Of a stretch of 64,000 nt of DNA, positions 1 through 11,488 are shown piece by piece (within the stretch, counting starts at the first letter, position 1; each line of letters starts with the position of its first letter). A program made the position numbers and the translations under genes. The notes beneath the pieces were generated by a model. That model had not been told where the DNA came from. It made no database searches and was given only the letters and a program-made list of their open reading frames with translations. The stretch is from Coleophoma eucalyptorum (Eukaryota > Ascomycota > Leotiomycetes > Helotiales > Dermateaceae), in assembly GCA_026120035.1 (NCBI GenBank), contig JALRME010000025.1, positions 1 through 64,000 of the forward strand. The letters are read 5' to 3'.

Positions 1-402
1 TAATACCCTACGGAGTCGAGCTCGAACTCCTGGTGAACCGGACTCTGATCCGAGTACTCGATAGAGATTAGACAGCGTTCACCGTAGGGTGAACCAACAG
101 TTTCATATACCTGTTAGAGTTTAGAAAGGTTTATTACTCTGTAATGGAAGATTGTAATACCTAGTCATATTGAAATTTGGTGCGTTTGCTGCCAAGTTTA
201 TTTATTTCTATTTCGGTGAGATTACCTGTTCTGGAAGAAGTTCAAGTCCAGGTTTGGTAGAAATCGGCTGCTGAAGTTTTATAAGATGTTCCTTAGTTTC
301 AAAGCAAGAAGATTTTCTGGTTATCTTGCGTACAAATCCAGACTCTGGCCAATCTAGCAGAGATAATAAGTACCGTAGTTTTTGTTGCCAGCAACGATGC
401 AA

Positions 403-519
403 GGTCAATAGAGAGGGTGGATTGAAGGTATCATTGACATTGGCATTGTAGAAAGAAGGTGAAGGTCTATTTACATGTAGGTACCTGTCGCGTGATCACA
501 TGACCCTTTTCTTTCAACA
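403..519. repeat. LTR-like end, copy A (diverged)
   Basis: About 115 bp resemble 37510-37652: both share the start around 'tcaatagag', a 'ggattgaaggtatcattgac' core and a 'ggtctatttacatgtaggt' block, and both close with ...aaca before a g. The second copy abuts a copia-type gag remnant, so this is probably a decayed solo LTR of a related element. Only the one end of the two copies aligns by eye. Confidence 0.5.
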
Positions 520-1905
520 GTTTTAGCATCTTAATATTCCGATTCTAGAAGTGATTTTGAATTGCAGGTTCCAGTGGTACTGGATACATCAGTAGCAGTC
601 ATAGCACGGCCGGTCAGCTCATCCAAGGCTTCCATTGTTACCTAGTTATCGGCTCCAAGGCTTTTTACGTTGCAGTCAGGCTTACATACCTTTCCAGCTG
701 GTGCCTTGCTTGATCTTGAAAGTGGTATTTGGTGAACAGTCGATTGGACCTATCCTCACTGAAGCTCAGTAGGTAGCCAGAATGTATATCCACTACAGAC
801 CATAAGTTATATGCTCTTTCCCGAGGGTAAGTATTAGTCTGAGATAACCAAGGAACTTAAATAATGGTACGCTACAGTAGTATATTACCAGCCAATAAAG
901 CAATTATAAGTATGTATTCCCAGAGATTAAAGGACCAAAAAAACCTTAAGCAGACAATATATTTTCTCAACCTAAGTTAATATTTTACCTTATTTCATAC
1001 AGCTACTTTTTATGCGAAGGCATTTTTTGTATAAAAAGGATTTCATGGGCCTACCTAGTTGTGGTCCATTCCACTTATGCTGAAACCTTGCTTACTATAG
1101 TATCTTATATTTAAGTAAAGAGTGTCCTAAATAGGGGTTTAGATGTAGAATTGTGCGACTCAGTCGTAGGATCGAGAATTGCCCATGCAGGTGAGACGCA
1201 ATAGTAGAGGCCAGGTTGAGACACTGTAGGGTTGGGGGTGAGGGTAAATTCCACTGTACTGATACTTTATGCCGCGCAAATAACTCCCAAGCAATTCCAA
1301 GGGCTTGCCATTACCAGCACTAGGAAGAACAGTTATACCGTGATAAGATTAATCGTGGATACTGTACTGTACTTATTATTCGAAGGATAGGATAAACCAG
1401 ATTTTAGGGGAGAGCTAGACCGGAATCAGACCTGAAAATGGTAGAGGTTTGGTTTTGTCGGTAACGAAGGTACCCTAATCTATACGCATAAGATTGATAT
1501 GTATTAGTAATAGAATGAATTTAAGTAAGAAACAATAGGATAACACGTTATATATATAATATACGCTATAGTCCAGTCCAAGTTTAGGTCTGTTATATAG
1601 TACTTAGTTGAAACATAAGAAGTTAGCGTAAGTCTAAGTTTAAGTTTATTAGCTAAAATATAACTATAAAGTGTAGTCTATATAGGCTTATAGTACAGTA
1701 GGTTAAACCAAAGGTACTATAAAACAATGCGTAAAAGTAGACTTAGGTTACTCGATTTAAGTCTTCTCTGTAGCTCTAACATAAGTTGAGGATATAGTAC
1801 TGCTACCTTATGTATAAGCTTTACTCGGTATCTGTACTAGTTCCAGCCAAACTTAAATATTAATAAATGCTATATTAAGCTAACTTGTACATACTTAATT
1901 TAATC

Positions 1906-2650
1906 AAGGCTTGATCCCAAAAATGCTATTACCCCCTACTACGGACTTAAGGATTGAATCCGACTTAGGTATTAAGTTTCACTTGATTCAGATTTGAAGC
2001 CGAATTAGACTCGGATTAATCTCAATTAAAATTTGATTAATAGAACTATTAAACCTTAACTTAAAAAAATTAATAACTAAGTCTAACTCCTATATAAGTT
2101 TCTCAAAACTACATATACTAGAACTAATACTGAATAGTATCAAGCCGTGGACAAGCGTAATAGTAACAGCTAGAAACCGAGATAAGTACCTAGCTTTATT
2201 TCCTTCTGGCATAGCTCCCTTTTTCAAAATATAAACTTTGATTACTTTTAGATATAGAAAGAGAAACTTATACCAGCTACTATATTACTGTCACTCTTTA
2301 TATAGCTTGAACCTGGCTTAAATATAGATTAAGCTTGGCTTCAACCTGGTTCAATCTCTAGCTAAGCTTCGATTTAAGCCGAGCTTAATCTCCGATCGAG
2401 GTGGCCTTTCCCGAGGGCTGATTTGAGTTTATCGTCGGCTTGAAGCTGACTTAGATTGGATTTAAAGATCTCAAGTCAGAGTCTAGCTCTAGCTAGTTTA
2501 AGCCTAGCTTGAGCCTCATGGAAGACCGAATTAAGCCTCGGCTTTTATAAGGCTTGATCCCGAAAAATGATGTACAGCCCTACTACGGAGTTAGGGATTG
2601 AATCGGACTTAGGAATTACATGATCCCGATTTAAACCCGATTCAAATTTA
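1906..2650. repeat. Pair of ~100-bp direct repeats
   Basis: A segment at 1906-2000, starting 'aaggcttgatccc' and containing a 'ctactacgga' block, recurs at 2549-2650 with scattered transition differences. The 640 bp between them include low-complexity runs built on 'aagcttggcttcaacc'-like words. This could be a short element with terminal direct repeats or two dispersed copies; no coding capacity is left. Confidence 0.45.
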
Positions 2651-3339
2651 ATAACTTATGTAGATCACGACTTTAAAATCAGTCTTAATTTTTAAAATTC
2701 CTTAAAATTCGATTTGGAATTTTTTATAACTACCTACTATCACCTACTTCTAGGTGAATTCAATGCCTGAAGCAGGAGATTACTTCCCGCTGTTTTTAGC
2801 ATTTCTTTCACTTGGCTAAATTCTCGAACCATGCCTTTTAGCACATGCTTATGCTGCTTTAACAGAACCCTATATTGATCTACAGACAACCATACAGGGT
2901 ATCCTTGCTCTATCCACTTTTTTTCTTATCTTCCAAAATGTACAGCTCCAGAATAGGGTATTATAGTACCCGGTACAAAGCAGGCGCCTATGATACTGTA
3001 CTATAAAAACAGGTCACTTTGCTCCTTATTAATAGGTACTTTGCCAGAGTGTATTATAATATTATTATTATATCTTTAAAGGGACCTTTTTTAAGTCCCT
3101 TAGAAGTAAGTGAGTTCTAAGCTTATTGGTTACATATTAGTATCAATACTTAATAAAGTACCTAATACTCACTTGTAAGTGCTCTTTGTACTTCGTTGGT
3201 ATGGGTTATTTCCTATATCTCTCTTCTTGTAGGCGAGTTGGAAATATACGTACTTATACATGTAAAGACATACAGTTCTAAGTAGACTAATCCGTACCAC
3301 TAGGCTGCTCACCAAAAATAGAAAAACCAGACCACCAGA

Positions 3340-4135
3340 CCAGACCAGTGGGTGGTTTTTCAAGATTTCCAACCCAGAAACCAGACCACTGGTTAACCAT
3401 TGGGACGAAACCCAGTCGGTTTTCGCCTTAAAGCAGTGTTTTATGTAGAACCCACTGGTTTATTAACCAGCTCATATAGCCATTACGTAATTTTACACTA
3501 TAGAGGAGGAGAGGTCCCTAAAAAGAGAGGGGGGGTTTTCTTACTTGATTTTAACTCTAGGATCTAATTTTCTATTTCGACTTTAGAATCTAACTCTTGA
3601 TTTTTCGACTTTCGATATCGACTTTGGATTTCGACTTTGGATTTCGACTTTGAATTTTGACTTTAGATTCTATCTTTAGATTTTTAGTTTACTTGGTTTA
3701 TCTTTTTAGGCTTAGTGTAATGGTTTTAAAATACGCCAAATAAGCGAATCCATAGATACTAGAGACTAAGAAACCTTATATAAGCAAGTAAGTCGGAAGT
3801 AACTAAGAGGGGCCGTTTAAAATTAAAGTCAAAATCAAGAGCTAAAATCGAAACTTAGAATCGAGAGTTAGAATCAAGAGTTAATTAAGAGTTAATTAAG
3901 AGTCGAAATCTAAGAGAAGAAATCTGAAGTCAAAATTAAGAGTTAGAGTCTAAAGTTGAAATTGATAGTCAAAATCTAAGATATACCCCCCCCCCCCGGC
4001 CTTTTGAGACCCCTATATTAAGCGAAAAAGCAATAGTAAACCAGTGGTTAAACCGGCGGTTAACCAGTGGGTGGTTTTTCAGATTTTCAAAAAACCAGCC
4101 CATATGGGTAGAAACCAGTGGGTGGTTTTTACAAA
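3340..4135. mobile_element. Palindromic MITE-like repeat
   Basis: A pyrimidine-biased arm (about 3500-3700, iterated 'tttcgactttgga'-type words) is mirrored by a purine-biased arm (about 3815-4000, iterated 'aatctaaagtcgaaa'-type words). A G7 tract at 3529-3535 faces a C12 tract at 3986-3997. Outside the arms, a 17-nt word 'accagtgggtggttttt' occurs near 3343, 4061 and 4112 in the same orientation. It could form a long hairpin. There is no open frame, so this is at most a non-autonomous element; the superfamily is unknown. Confidence 0.4.
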
Positions 4136-4360
4136 TTGAAACCCCAGCCCATGGGTACCCAGTGCGCAGCCTACATACCACGGATTGCAGTTGATCTTAA
4201 TTAACCTCCTAGGAATGTTAGGTAAAGGTAAAACCTTTACCTTCTACATTCTTGGTCTCAACATGGAACAAGTACATACAGTAATACGTACTTTCCCGAC
4301 ATATGCGCTATAGGATGTTTAGTCTAGGTTTAGGTTTATGAGGTAGTTAAGTACTATACT

Positions 4361-5351
4361 CTAGTTGTATAAATCACCTGCTTGTCCCTCCCAATATTTC
4401 CCCATCAATACCTTTCTTGGGTCTTCAAGATCAACCCATCCCAAGAACGGATGGCTGAGTTGATATCCAACGAGCCTCTGAATTTCAATAGGGTATTCAC
4501 GGACTTTCTCAAGCGGATTAGCAAGATATTGGTTCTCTTCCTAAAGTATATAAGTCAGAAATAATTTATAGACACCAGCAATTCATCAGGATGAACCTAG
4601 ACTGAAGTATTACTAGAAAAGGGAGAGTTCTTACTTGACGCAGATAGCCTTTAGTAAGGAAACAACTGTAGACCAATCGCTCTTCGTTTGTCGTTGTATT
4701 TGCACTTCCTCCGTGGTAGCAGGAGCTAAACATGATGAATGCATCGCCAGGATTCAATTCGGCAAATACTGCTTGGTCTTCGTTGGGCGGAAGTGAACAA
4801 TCCCAGAGGTGGGAGCCGGGAATGAACCTCGTTGCACCATTTTCCTTCGTTGTTTTTTTGCCAGCGATAAAAAAACCGATACCTGAGTCGCGACCAATTT
4901 TGTATTCGTTTGCTGTAATTGCAGGTAGATGATTGTGATGAACCATGTCATCCCGATGAAGCTCCTGCCTTCTGGCTCCTGGTCCAATAGAGAACACAAT
5001 TGTATTATTCAATTGTGGCCTCGAGACTGAAGTTTCTAATTTCGAGCCTAGGTATGAGGAAAATGTAGATGTAAGTAGCTGATCGCAAACATCACGATAA
5101 AGTTGGTTGCCAGGAATATTTTCCGTGAATGTCCTAGACTTCCCTACTAGGCCGTATACGCGACGAGTCTCGGGAGGGAAGAAATCCCCAACCCAGGGCT
5201 TGTCAGCCTCGAGATATGGTCGGACATCGCGTTCGATCTGATCAAGGACCTCCTGAGCCAAGAAGTTCCGTATAAAGCAACCGCCATCTTGAATCATTGC
5301 GTGAACAATGTCATTGGCTGCCGAAGCAGGAGTGAATTCTTTCAGCGCCAT
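4361..5351 (-). CDS. Phytanoyl-CoA dioxygenase (PhyH) family Fe(II)/2-oxoglutarate oxygenase
   Basis: Two exons, complement(4361..4540, 4635..5351), give 298 aa. The 94-bp intron starts gtaaga and ends tttag, and phase is kept. The fold signature is visible: an H132-x-D134 iron ligand pair in LHRDD, the distal ligand H213 in CYHGG, and R225 as the likely 2-oxoglutarate anchor. The second exon supplies the family's C-terminal part, with a GYQLSHPFLGW stretch. The family hydroxylates or otherwise oxidises small molecules, and fungal members often sit in secondary-metabolite clusters. There is no signal peptide or membrane segment, so it is probably cytosolic. It diverges from the Zn2Cys6 regulator at 5763 across 411 bp, which suggests local control. 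The substrate cannot be told from sequence; no other biosynthetic gene is adjacent. Confidence 0.88.
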
Positions 5352-5762
5352 TGGAGACGGTTAGATGTGCGAGATAGTTAATAGTTGAAGTTATTGAGTA
5401 AAAAGCTTATTGCACCTATGGGATGCAGGATCAAAATTAGATGGACCAACTGGGTTTATATAAATTTTCAACGAACAGTAATAATAATGGTAAGACCAGA
5501 CTATACGTCCGTGTTGCTGAATACAGAAGCATAACCCTGAGGGCTATTGGATCGCAGTAATTCAGCCAATCAGAGAGCCGTGTCCGATTCCCCGCGCTTA
5601 TCTCTGGGTGGAATGTAGCTTGCCGTCGGCCCTAGCAGCGCGCTACGTTGGAACCTCCTATATCCATCTGCAAACCCCTATCTTGACGTCGAGTAATTGC
5701 TGAATCTTCTATTTATTACCCAAGTATGGCTTGGTTACGTGCATGTCTCTAGAGTAGCCAGA
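5352..5762. promoter_or_regulatory. Divergent promoter, PhyH gene / Zn2Cys6 gene
   Basis: These 411 bp separate two start codons pointing away from each other, so they must hold both promoters. I saw CGG/CCG triplets scattered here but no repeated palindrome that would define an operator. Confidence 0.6.
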
Positions 5763-7299
5763 ATGGGACGAAAACCCAACTCCGGATGCTTTCCTTGCAA
5801 GCTGAGAAAGAAGAAATGCGATGAGCGGAAGCCAGTTTGCAAGGGTTGTGAGCGAAACATCCTCGTCTGCTGCTGGACGGCCATTTCCTCTCCTAAGGAG
5901 GCTGCTACTCTTAACCACGATAATGCAACCTTATTACAAACTGACAATGCCCAATCAATCGATAGGCCAAATACTATAGCTACGTCACTTGATCATCGCT
6001 ACATATGTTTACAATATGATCCTATTCGGAGCCTTGAGGACCCTTCCTCTAATATCAAAATTATGCCCAGCAGTATGCCACCAGTACTATCGAGACCAGG
6101 CTCGAATTTTCTATGGCAGCACTTCTTACATCGAACTTCAAGGGTGGTTTCGGCTAGGAACTCTTTTAGCAATCCATTTATAACACTTTTAATACCTATT
6201 GCACTTTCGTCAGACCTTGTCATCCAGTCTGTTTTGACCATCAGCGGAGCGCATTATTCGGAGAGCAACCCTACGACATACTCACCGGTGGCTAGCGAGC
6301 ATTATGCACAGACTCTCCGTGGTTTAAAGTTTGGGATCACCAAGATAGCACAAGGAGAGGGAGAGCATGCTTTAGGAATGCTCATTGCTACACTGTTGTT
6401 AAGTTTGATGGAGGTATGCAATATTTTCCAATTCTACCTCTATAAATCTGCTCTTCAGATCTAACCCAAAATAGATTCTAGCCGGTGACACCAAAGGAAA
6501 TACTTTCCTTCACATTAAAGCTGCTCGGGACCTACTTCTAATTGTTTTACGGCAAAAGAAAATTACGAATAGCCTTATGGATTTTGTGATTGAACTCTAC
6601 ACTTACCTCGCTATAATTTCTGGAGCATCAACTACTGGCCAACTTGGACCTGGAGTATCGGAAGACCTCATAGAAATGTTTTCTTTGATACAGTACTCTG
6701 ATTCTATCACTGTCGGTATGCTGTGTGGCTGCGCGCATGGCTTGTTTAAATCGATTCATTATATGTTCGATCTATTACAACAGACCAGAACTGATCTCCA
6801 AGCAAAACGATATATATCTCAGGAAACTCTAATGGAGTATCTTTCCATTCGATATAAAATATCTGAATGGAGATCATCATCATCGGAAATTGACTTCGTA
6901 TCTTGTGGTCGAATTTACCAACTAGCGGCACTTGCTTATCTTGACAAGACAATTATTACCCAGACAGACTCTGTACCTACTCAGTTAGAGTACGCAGATT
7001 CCCGTAAATTATTCAAGGCAGCAATCCCCATTTTAGACTCATTAGCATCAGATGCGCCGATTTCCACGACTCTTTGCTGGCCACTTGCAGTTCTAGGGTC
7101 GTGTGCAGAAAGCCAATCTCACCGCGATTTGATCAGAATGCGTCTAACTAGCATGTATAGATATTTTGCAATCGGCAACATTCGCCAGACGGTAGCACTC
7201 TTAAATAGGCTTTGGAAGAATAACTCAACAAGAAATTGGGGGCCTCTAGATATCGTCCTAGAGATGGAGAAACATGGCCAGCCCTTCAGCTTTGCTTGA
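5763..7299 (+). CDS. Zn(II)2Cys6 fungal transcription factor
   Basis: Exons 5763..6413 and 6475..7299 encode 491 aa; the 61-bp intron (gtatgc...atag) restores a continuous LxSLME-ILAGDTKG region typical of these regulators. The N-terminal cluster has C9, C12, C19, C26, C29 and C36 in CX2CX6CX6CX2CX6C spacing, with a basic KLRKKK loop. The rest resembles the Fungal_trans_2 type regulatory region: helical, with an ALSSD..IQSVLTISG-like early segment. The frame is open for 22 codons upstream (5697), but the ATG at 5763 places the zinc cluster at the usual distance from the N-terminus. It is a nuclear DNA-binding protein. Its only divergent neighbour is the PhyH oxygenase, the obvious candidate target. 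That link is inference. Confidence 0.85.
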
Positions 7300-7816
7300 T
7301 GTGTGCTTAATTTTTTTGTTTTTATAAAGAAAGTCTTCACACGAAACCTACTCTGGAAATTTCTGATTATTTACAGAACTCAACGGGGACTGACGGGACG
7401 GAGGTATTGGGGTATTGTAAGGCCCGATTGTGATTGACTGGCATATGTCTAATAATTTGGAAGTCGTCGCCATTTGTATATACTGTAGCTAAAGCGATAT
7501 GGGATTTTTCTCACTGTCTCCTAGCTCCATAGTACGCTTTTGTACACAAAATGGAACCAACCTTCTTAGGATAAACATTTCGCCAAGACGCTACTTTTGA
7601 TACTCGTTTCTACCGGTTCGCTCGGGTTGGTAATGCAGCGGCAAAATTCGACCTCATCTATCTGCCTAGTCGCTCCTATGCCCACAGTAGTGAAGGATGG
7701 ATATGTAAGCTCACGTTAACCATCATCCTCTAATTATTAAATATTTGATTGTCGTATATATATCTAGCAAGACGATTGATATGAATATATTCCCCGATTA
7801 TGAACTCTAGTGCAAG

Positions 7817-8001
7817 ATGAGGGTTAAGCAAACATTCGTTTGCCAAACATGTAGAGAGAAAAAACGTGGTGTGACTTTACTCTGTTATTATCCCCTGACT
7901 AAATATCGAGAAGTTGACTCTTATCTTAGTGCGATAGAAAACGTCTAGTATATGGCCAATGCCTTAGGAGACGGACCTGTGATAGCTATCAGGCTTGCTA
8001 G
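7817..8001 (+). pseudogene. Decayed Zn(II)2Cys6 regulator (5' part)
   Basis: A start at 7817 opens a zinc-cluster N-terminus (KQTFVCQTCREKKRG). A plausible 59-bp intron, 7871-7929, leads into CDRKR...GQCLRRRTC. The cysteine expected as the fourth ligand reads TAT (Tyr), which a single G-to-A change from TGT would explain, as RIP produces. A stop follows at 7999, and further stops interrupt the weakly gene-like sequence to about 8230. No regulatory domain survives. It lies 0.5 kb downstream of an intact Zn2Cys6 gene, but the two clusters are not alike enough to call a recent tandem copy. Confidence 0.5.
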
Positions 8002-8710
8002 ACCTTTGTTCCCGGAAGAAAGTCTTATTACGTTTAAATTGGAAGAAAAATACAGCCAACATGGCAAGGAATTGTTAATTCTTAGCTATCATGATACCTA
8101 ACCTTATGCTATAGGTAGCGGCCAAGAAAACCAAAAACTATATTTTCCTTCTTCCTAGTTATCGGATCTAAATCATATAAACGAGGCGATCCTTATTAAA
8201 TTGATTATCCATAATTATATACTAGGGGACCAAGTTATCATTTAGGATAATTCAGAGTATAGAGAATCTCTAGTATACGGCGTATGGACCGAAGTCCTCC
8301 CTGCTTTTTGTAAGGACACACTGTGGGTTTAATCAAAGGCAGGATAGAGGTGTTTGGGAGTACAATAACCTTACATTGACTGGATCCTATAGGTCTAGCG
8401 CGAAGGACACAAAAAAGATGAGAAGAAGCAGAAGAAAGAGAGCCAATCTCCATGTCCTGTCCCCTTTATATGCTTCCTGGGTCCGAAACCCCTCCGACTC
8501 TGGTCATACTCGCTTATGCTGGCCATACAATCACGTGACAGGCATCATGGACAATCCGGTTATTAATCTGGGGAGGTTCCACTTAGTTAGTGAATGACGA
8601 ATCCACGTGATAGGGCAATATTAAGCGAACTCGGTAGAAAAATCCATATCAAAATCTCTGCGACGTATTAAATTGAAATAAGCCGAATCATTACATCAAA
8701 TCAGTATAAA
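8002..8710. other. Intergenic, no gene seen
   Basis: AT-rich sequence with many stops in all frames. The first 230 bp may be the unreadable remainder of the regulator pseudogene. The rest is the upstream flank of the tRNA. Confidence 0.5.
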
Positions 8711-8807
8711 AGCTGCTTGGCGCAGCGGAAGCGCGCCGGGCTCATATTACAGTTGAATAGACTGTGAGAACACCCGGAGGACTCTGGATCGAAACCAGAA
8801 GCAGCTA
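8711..8807 (+). tRNA. Initiator tRNA-Met (CAU) with intron
   Basis: The cloverleaf closes completely. The acceptor stem is AGCTGCT/AGCAGCT with discriminator A8807, the D arm is GCGC/GCGC, the anticodon stem is CCGGG/CCCGG, and the T stem is TCTGG/CCAGA. The anticodon CAT is at 8743-8745. A 25-nt intron (8747-8771) follows the base after the anticodon; removing it leaves a 72-nt mature tRNA. Initiator hallmarks are present: an A1:U72 pair, three G:C pairs at the base of the anticodon stem, and an AUCGAAA T loop (A54 instead of T). It would deliver the first methionine in cytosolic translation. Confidence 0.93.
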
Positions 8808-9077
8808 ATTCTGAGTGATATTTTTGCCATTCTTTTGTTAATACTTTTTCTACTTGATATCTTCGTCAGCTTGTTCTGGAAGGTAGAGGTAAAGCGGGTT
8901 AGGCCTGCCTGAAATATTTTTGACACTTTTCAAATGTGCTGGATAGAAAGTGGATACATTATGAAATAAGGCCTGTGGCCAACATCACTGGTCTATCTAT
9001 GTATGATAGTATATAATGGTGGTTAAGGATGCCCTGGGTGGCAATCCGAGACTCCAGCAAGACCTCTGCATTCCCTC

Positions 9078-11488
9078 CTAAGCAGCAGCAGCAACTATTT
9101 TCTTTCCCTTTATAGACTTCCATTCCACGAAACATGCACAGCCAGCCGCAATACCACCAACTACAATAGGAATAATGAATGAATGCTGCAAAGCAACCAT
9201 ATACGCTTGAAGAACACCTGGTAGAGAGGCTGGACTCACGATGTCTCTCAAATGTGTGGCGCCAGCGTTGATGACATCTGCTGCCGATACATCAGGAGCA
9301 TATATTGGGATATTCGTCTTCAAACCATTGGCGAATATGTTTTGTGCGACTGAGATTGAGACTGCGCCTCCGAGCGAGTTAAAGAAGATTGCAATGGCGT
9401 TCCCAGTTGGCATATCTTGCTTGCACAAGACTACCTGCACAGCAATAAACGGGATCTGGACCCCGGCTCCTGCACCAAAGCCACTCAATAACTGATAACC
9501 AACCCATGTACCAGCAGAGGATGCCACTTTGAGAGTGTATATGAGGCCGGCCCCAACCGTGAAAATAGCCCCTCCCGCAATCATGAACGGTTTGTAAATT
9601 CCAATGACGGTAACTCCTGCCCCAACAACGATAGATGAGATAATGATAGAGGCAAGGTACGGGATTGTTCGAATGCCTGATGCCTCAGCTGAAGTACCTT
9701 TTACAGCCTGGAAGTAGAATGGTAGGTAGAAGATGTGGGCGTAGAGACCCATGGAGAGGAAGCAAGAGTATAAACATGCAAAAAGTACCGTCCTCTGCCC
9801 AAATATTCTGGGAGGTATTGTGGCTCGCTCGCCACGTCTGAATTGTTGTGCTATGAATATGATGATGAGTAGCCCAAATCCAAGAAGACAGCCCCAAACG
9901 TTCGAATTGGACCATGAATATGTACTTCCTCCCCTTCAAGATGTTAGCACCTTGGGAGTAAGCATAGAGGTATAGAACATACCACTGCAAGGCAAGAAGA
10001 AGGCAGACAATTGCGCAGATGAGGAATGTGGCACCTAGCAAATCGATCTGGAGGATCTTCTGTTTGGTAGTCATTGTCGATTCTTTTCGCTCCGGTGGCC
10101 TGAAAAAGAAGCCCACAGCTACGAGAGCGACAGCGCCGAAAGGAAGATTGATCTAGCGAGGTCACTTTTATTAGAAAGTCGCTCAAGAATAAACTATGCT
10201 ATGAGGAATAGCTTTCCTACCCAGAAACACCAACGCCAGGATGCTTTGTCCGTCAAAGCGCCCCCAAGGAGTGGGCCAATAACTAGCATGCCACGAAATC
10301 AGTAGTCGTCTATGAAACCAACTGTTAAGAGGTACAGAGGTGACAACTTAGTGGTGGAAGTTGAAAAGGCGTGTATACATAGCTCGAATCAAGCTAAATG
10401 AGAGAGGGGGTGGGGGAAGGGATGGGCCGAAGATTACCTGAGGATATTGCGAACATGCTAGAGATAGCAGCGATATACATGGGACGACGTATCAATGGCA
10501 CAGTGAAGCCAACGATAGTCATTGCTGGATTTCGATCAGTAAGGAATAAACGTGGCTTGACTCTTAGAATTCACCTCCGCTAAACAATGCTGAAGCACCA
10601 GCACCAGCTACTGCTCGTCCCACGATGAGCATCACGCTGTTCTTTGCAGCTGCACATATTACTGAGCCTAGTTCAAAGAGAACTAGCGAGGAGAGATAGA
10701 TGTATTTGACATTGAAATAGGTATATATTCGGCCAAATGAGGGCTGTAGAGCAGTCGTGGTCAAAAGATAAGCTACAGGGTGTAAGCATGGAAAAACACC
10801 TAGACATCATAGATCTTTACTTACAGCTTCCATACCACTACATTAATTATGACATTAGTAAAAACCGTAGTAGCGAAAGGTCTTGAGGGAACAGAGGCTT
10901 TAAAAGACAGCGAGATCTATAAAGTCGACGCCGTCAAGTCAGAGAGAAAGAGAAATTGCTACATACTCCCACATCATCCAAAGAATTGAACACGGTTGTG
11001 ATTCTGGGGATAGCGGTAGCTATGATGGTATTGTCCAATGCAACAGTGAAGGTTGCCATGCACAAACCAAACGTTAGTAAGCCTAGTGCCAAGCCATGGG
11101 GATAGACCACATTGCTATCATCCTCTTCTTCGTTGCCATCGTTTCGTTCGGATGCTTCTACGTCTCCTGTGAGTGCTGTACGTGGTACTTTGTGTGTGGA
11201 GCCACTGTCACTGACGACGACATCCAGATCTTTTTCGTGGCTCGCGTGAAGGTCCGGGGTCGTGATATGACCCTTCAAGCTGCCATTGTCTGCAGGTGGT
11301 GAGCCGGAATGCGATCCGAGTTGGTTGGGTTCCGGGCTGTGATTGTCATGAGGCGACGCATTGCCGTAATTGTTCCCATCCTCATCTCTATCCTTATCCT
11401 CGTTATGCTTATCGGAGTTTATGGAAGTTGCCGACGCGTCCATTTTGGCATTGGGTTCAGCTGCCAACATGATTGGATGCTCCACCAT
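9078..11488 (-). CDS. MFS multidrug/toxin efflux transporter (DHA2, 14-TM type)
   Basis: Seven exons: complement(9078..9933, 9983..10152, 10221..10282, 10438..10524, 10575..10772, 10825..10837, 10967..11488), 635 aa. All junctions are GT-AG and phase-consistent; the sixth listed exon is only 13 bp (WYGS...). After a ~125-residue acidic, low-complexity cytosolic tail come the helices, with [11 protein letters not shown] (drug-antiporter motif), [30 protein letters not shown] and WRWCFWINLPFG. The C-terminal half runs through [18 protein letters not shown] and ends with a short lysine/alanine tail. Members are plasma-membrane proton antiporters exporting drugs, host toxins or the fungus's own metabolites. 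No biosynthetic cluster adjoins it, so the substrate is unknown. The 5' flank has in-frame methionines further in (for example MDASATS); I chose 11488 as the first ATG in the exon. Confidence 0.88.

Larger units (their letters stand above)
1..4360. other. Gene-free, AT-rich decayed repeat block
   Basis: No reading frame here has the length, codon texture or splice signals of a gene. The sequence is AT-rich, full of TA steps and stops in all frames, and contains direct and inverted repeats described separately. This is how RIP-mutated transposon graveyards look in filamentous ascomycetes. I did not recognise a transposase or reverse transcriptase. Confidence 0.7.

Noticed and set aside
4382..4564. 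Plus-strand open frame of 60 codons
   Set aside because: It is the antisense of the second exon of the PhyH gene; the minus strand gives family-matching protein.
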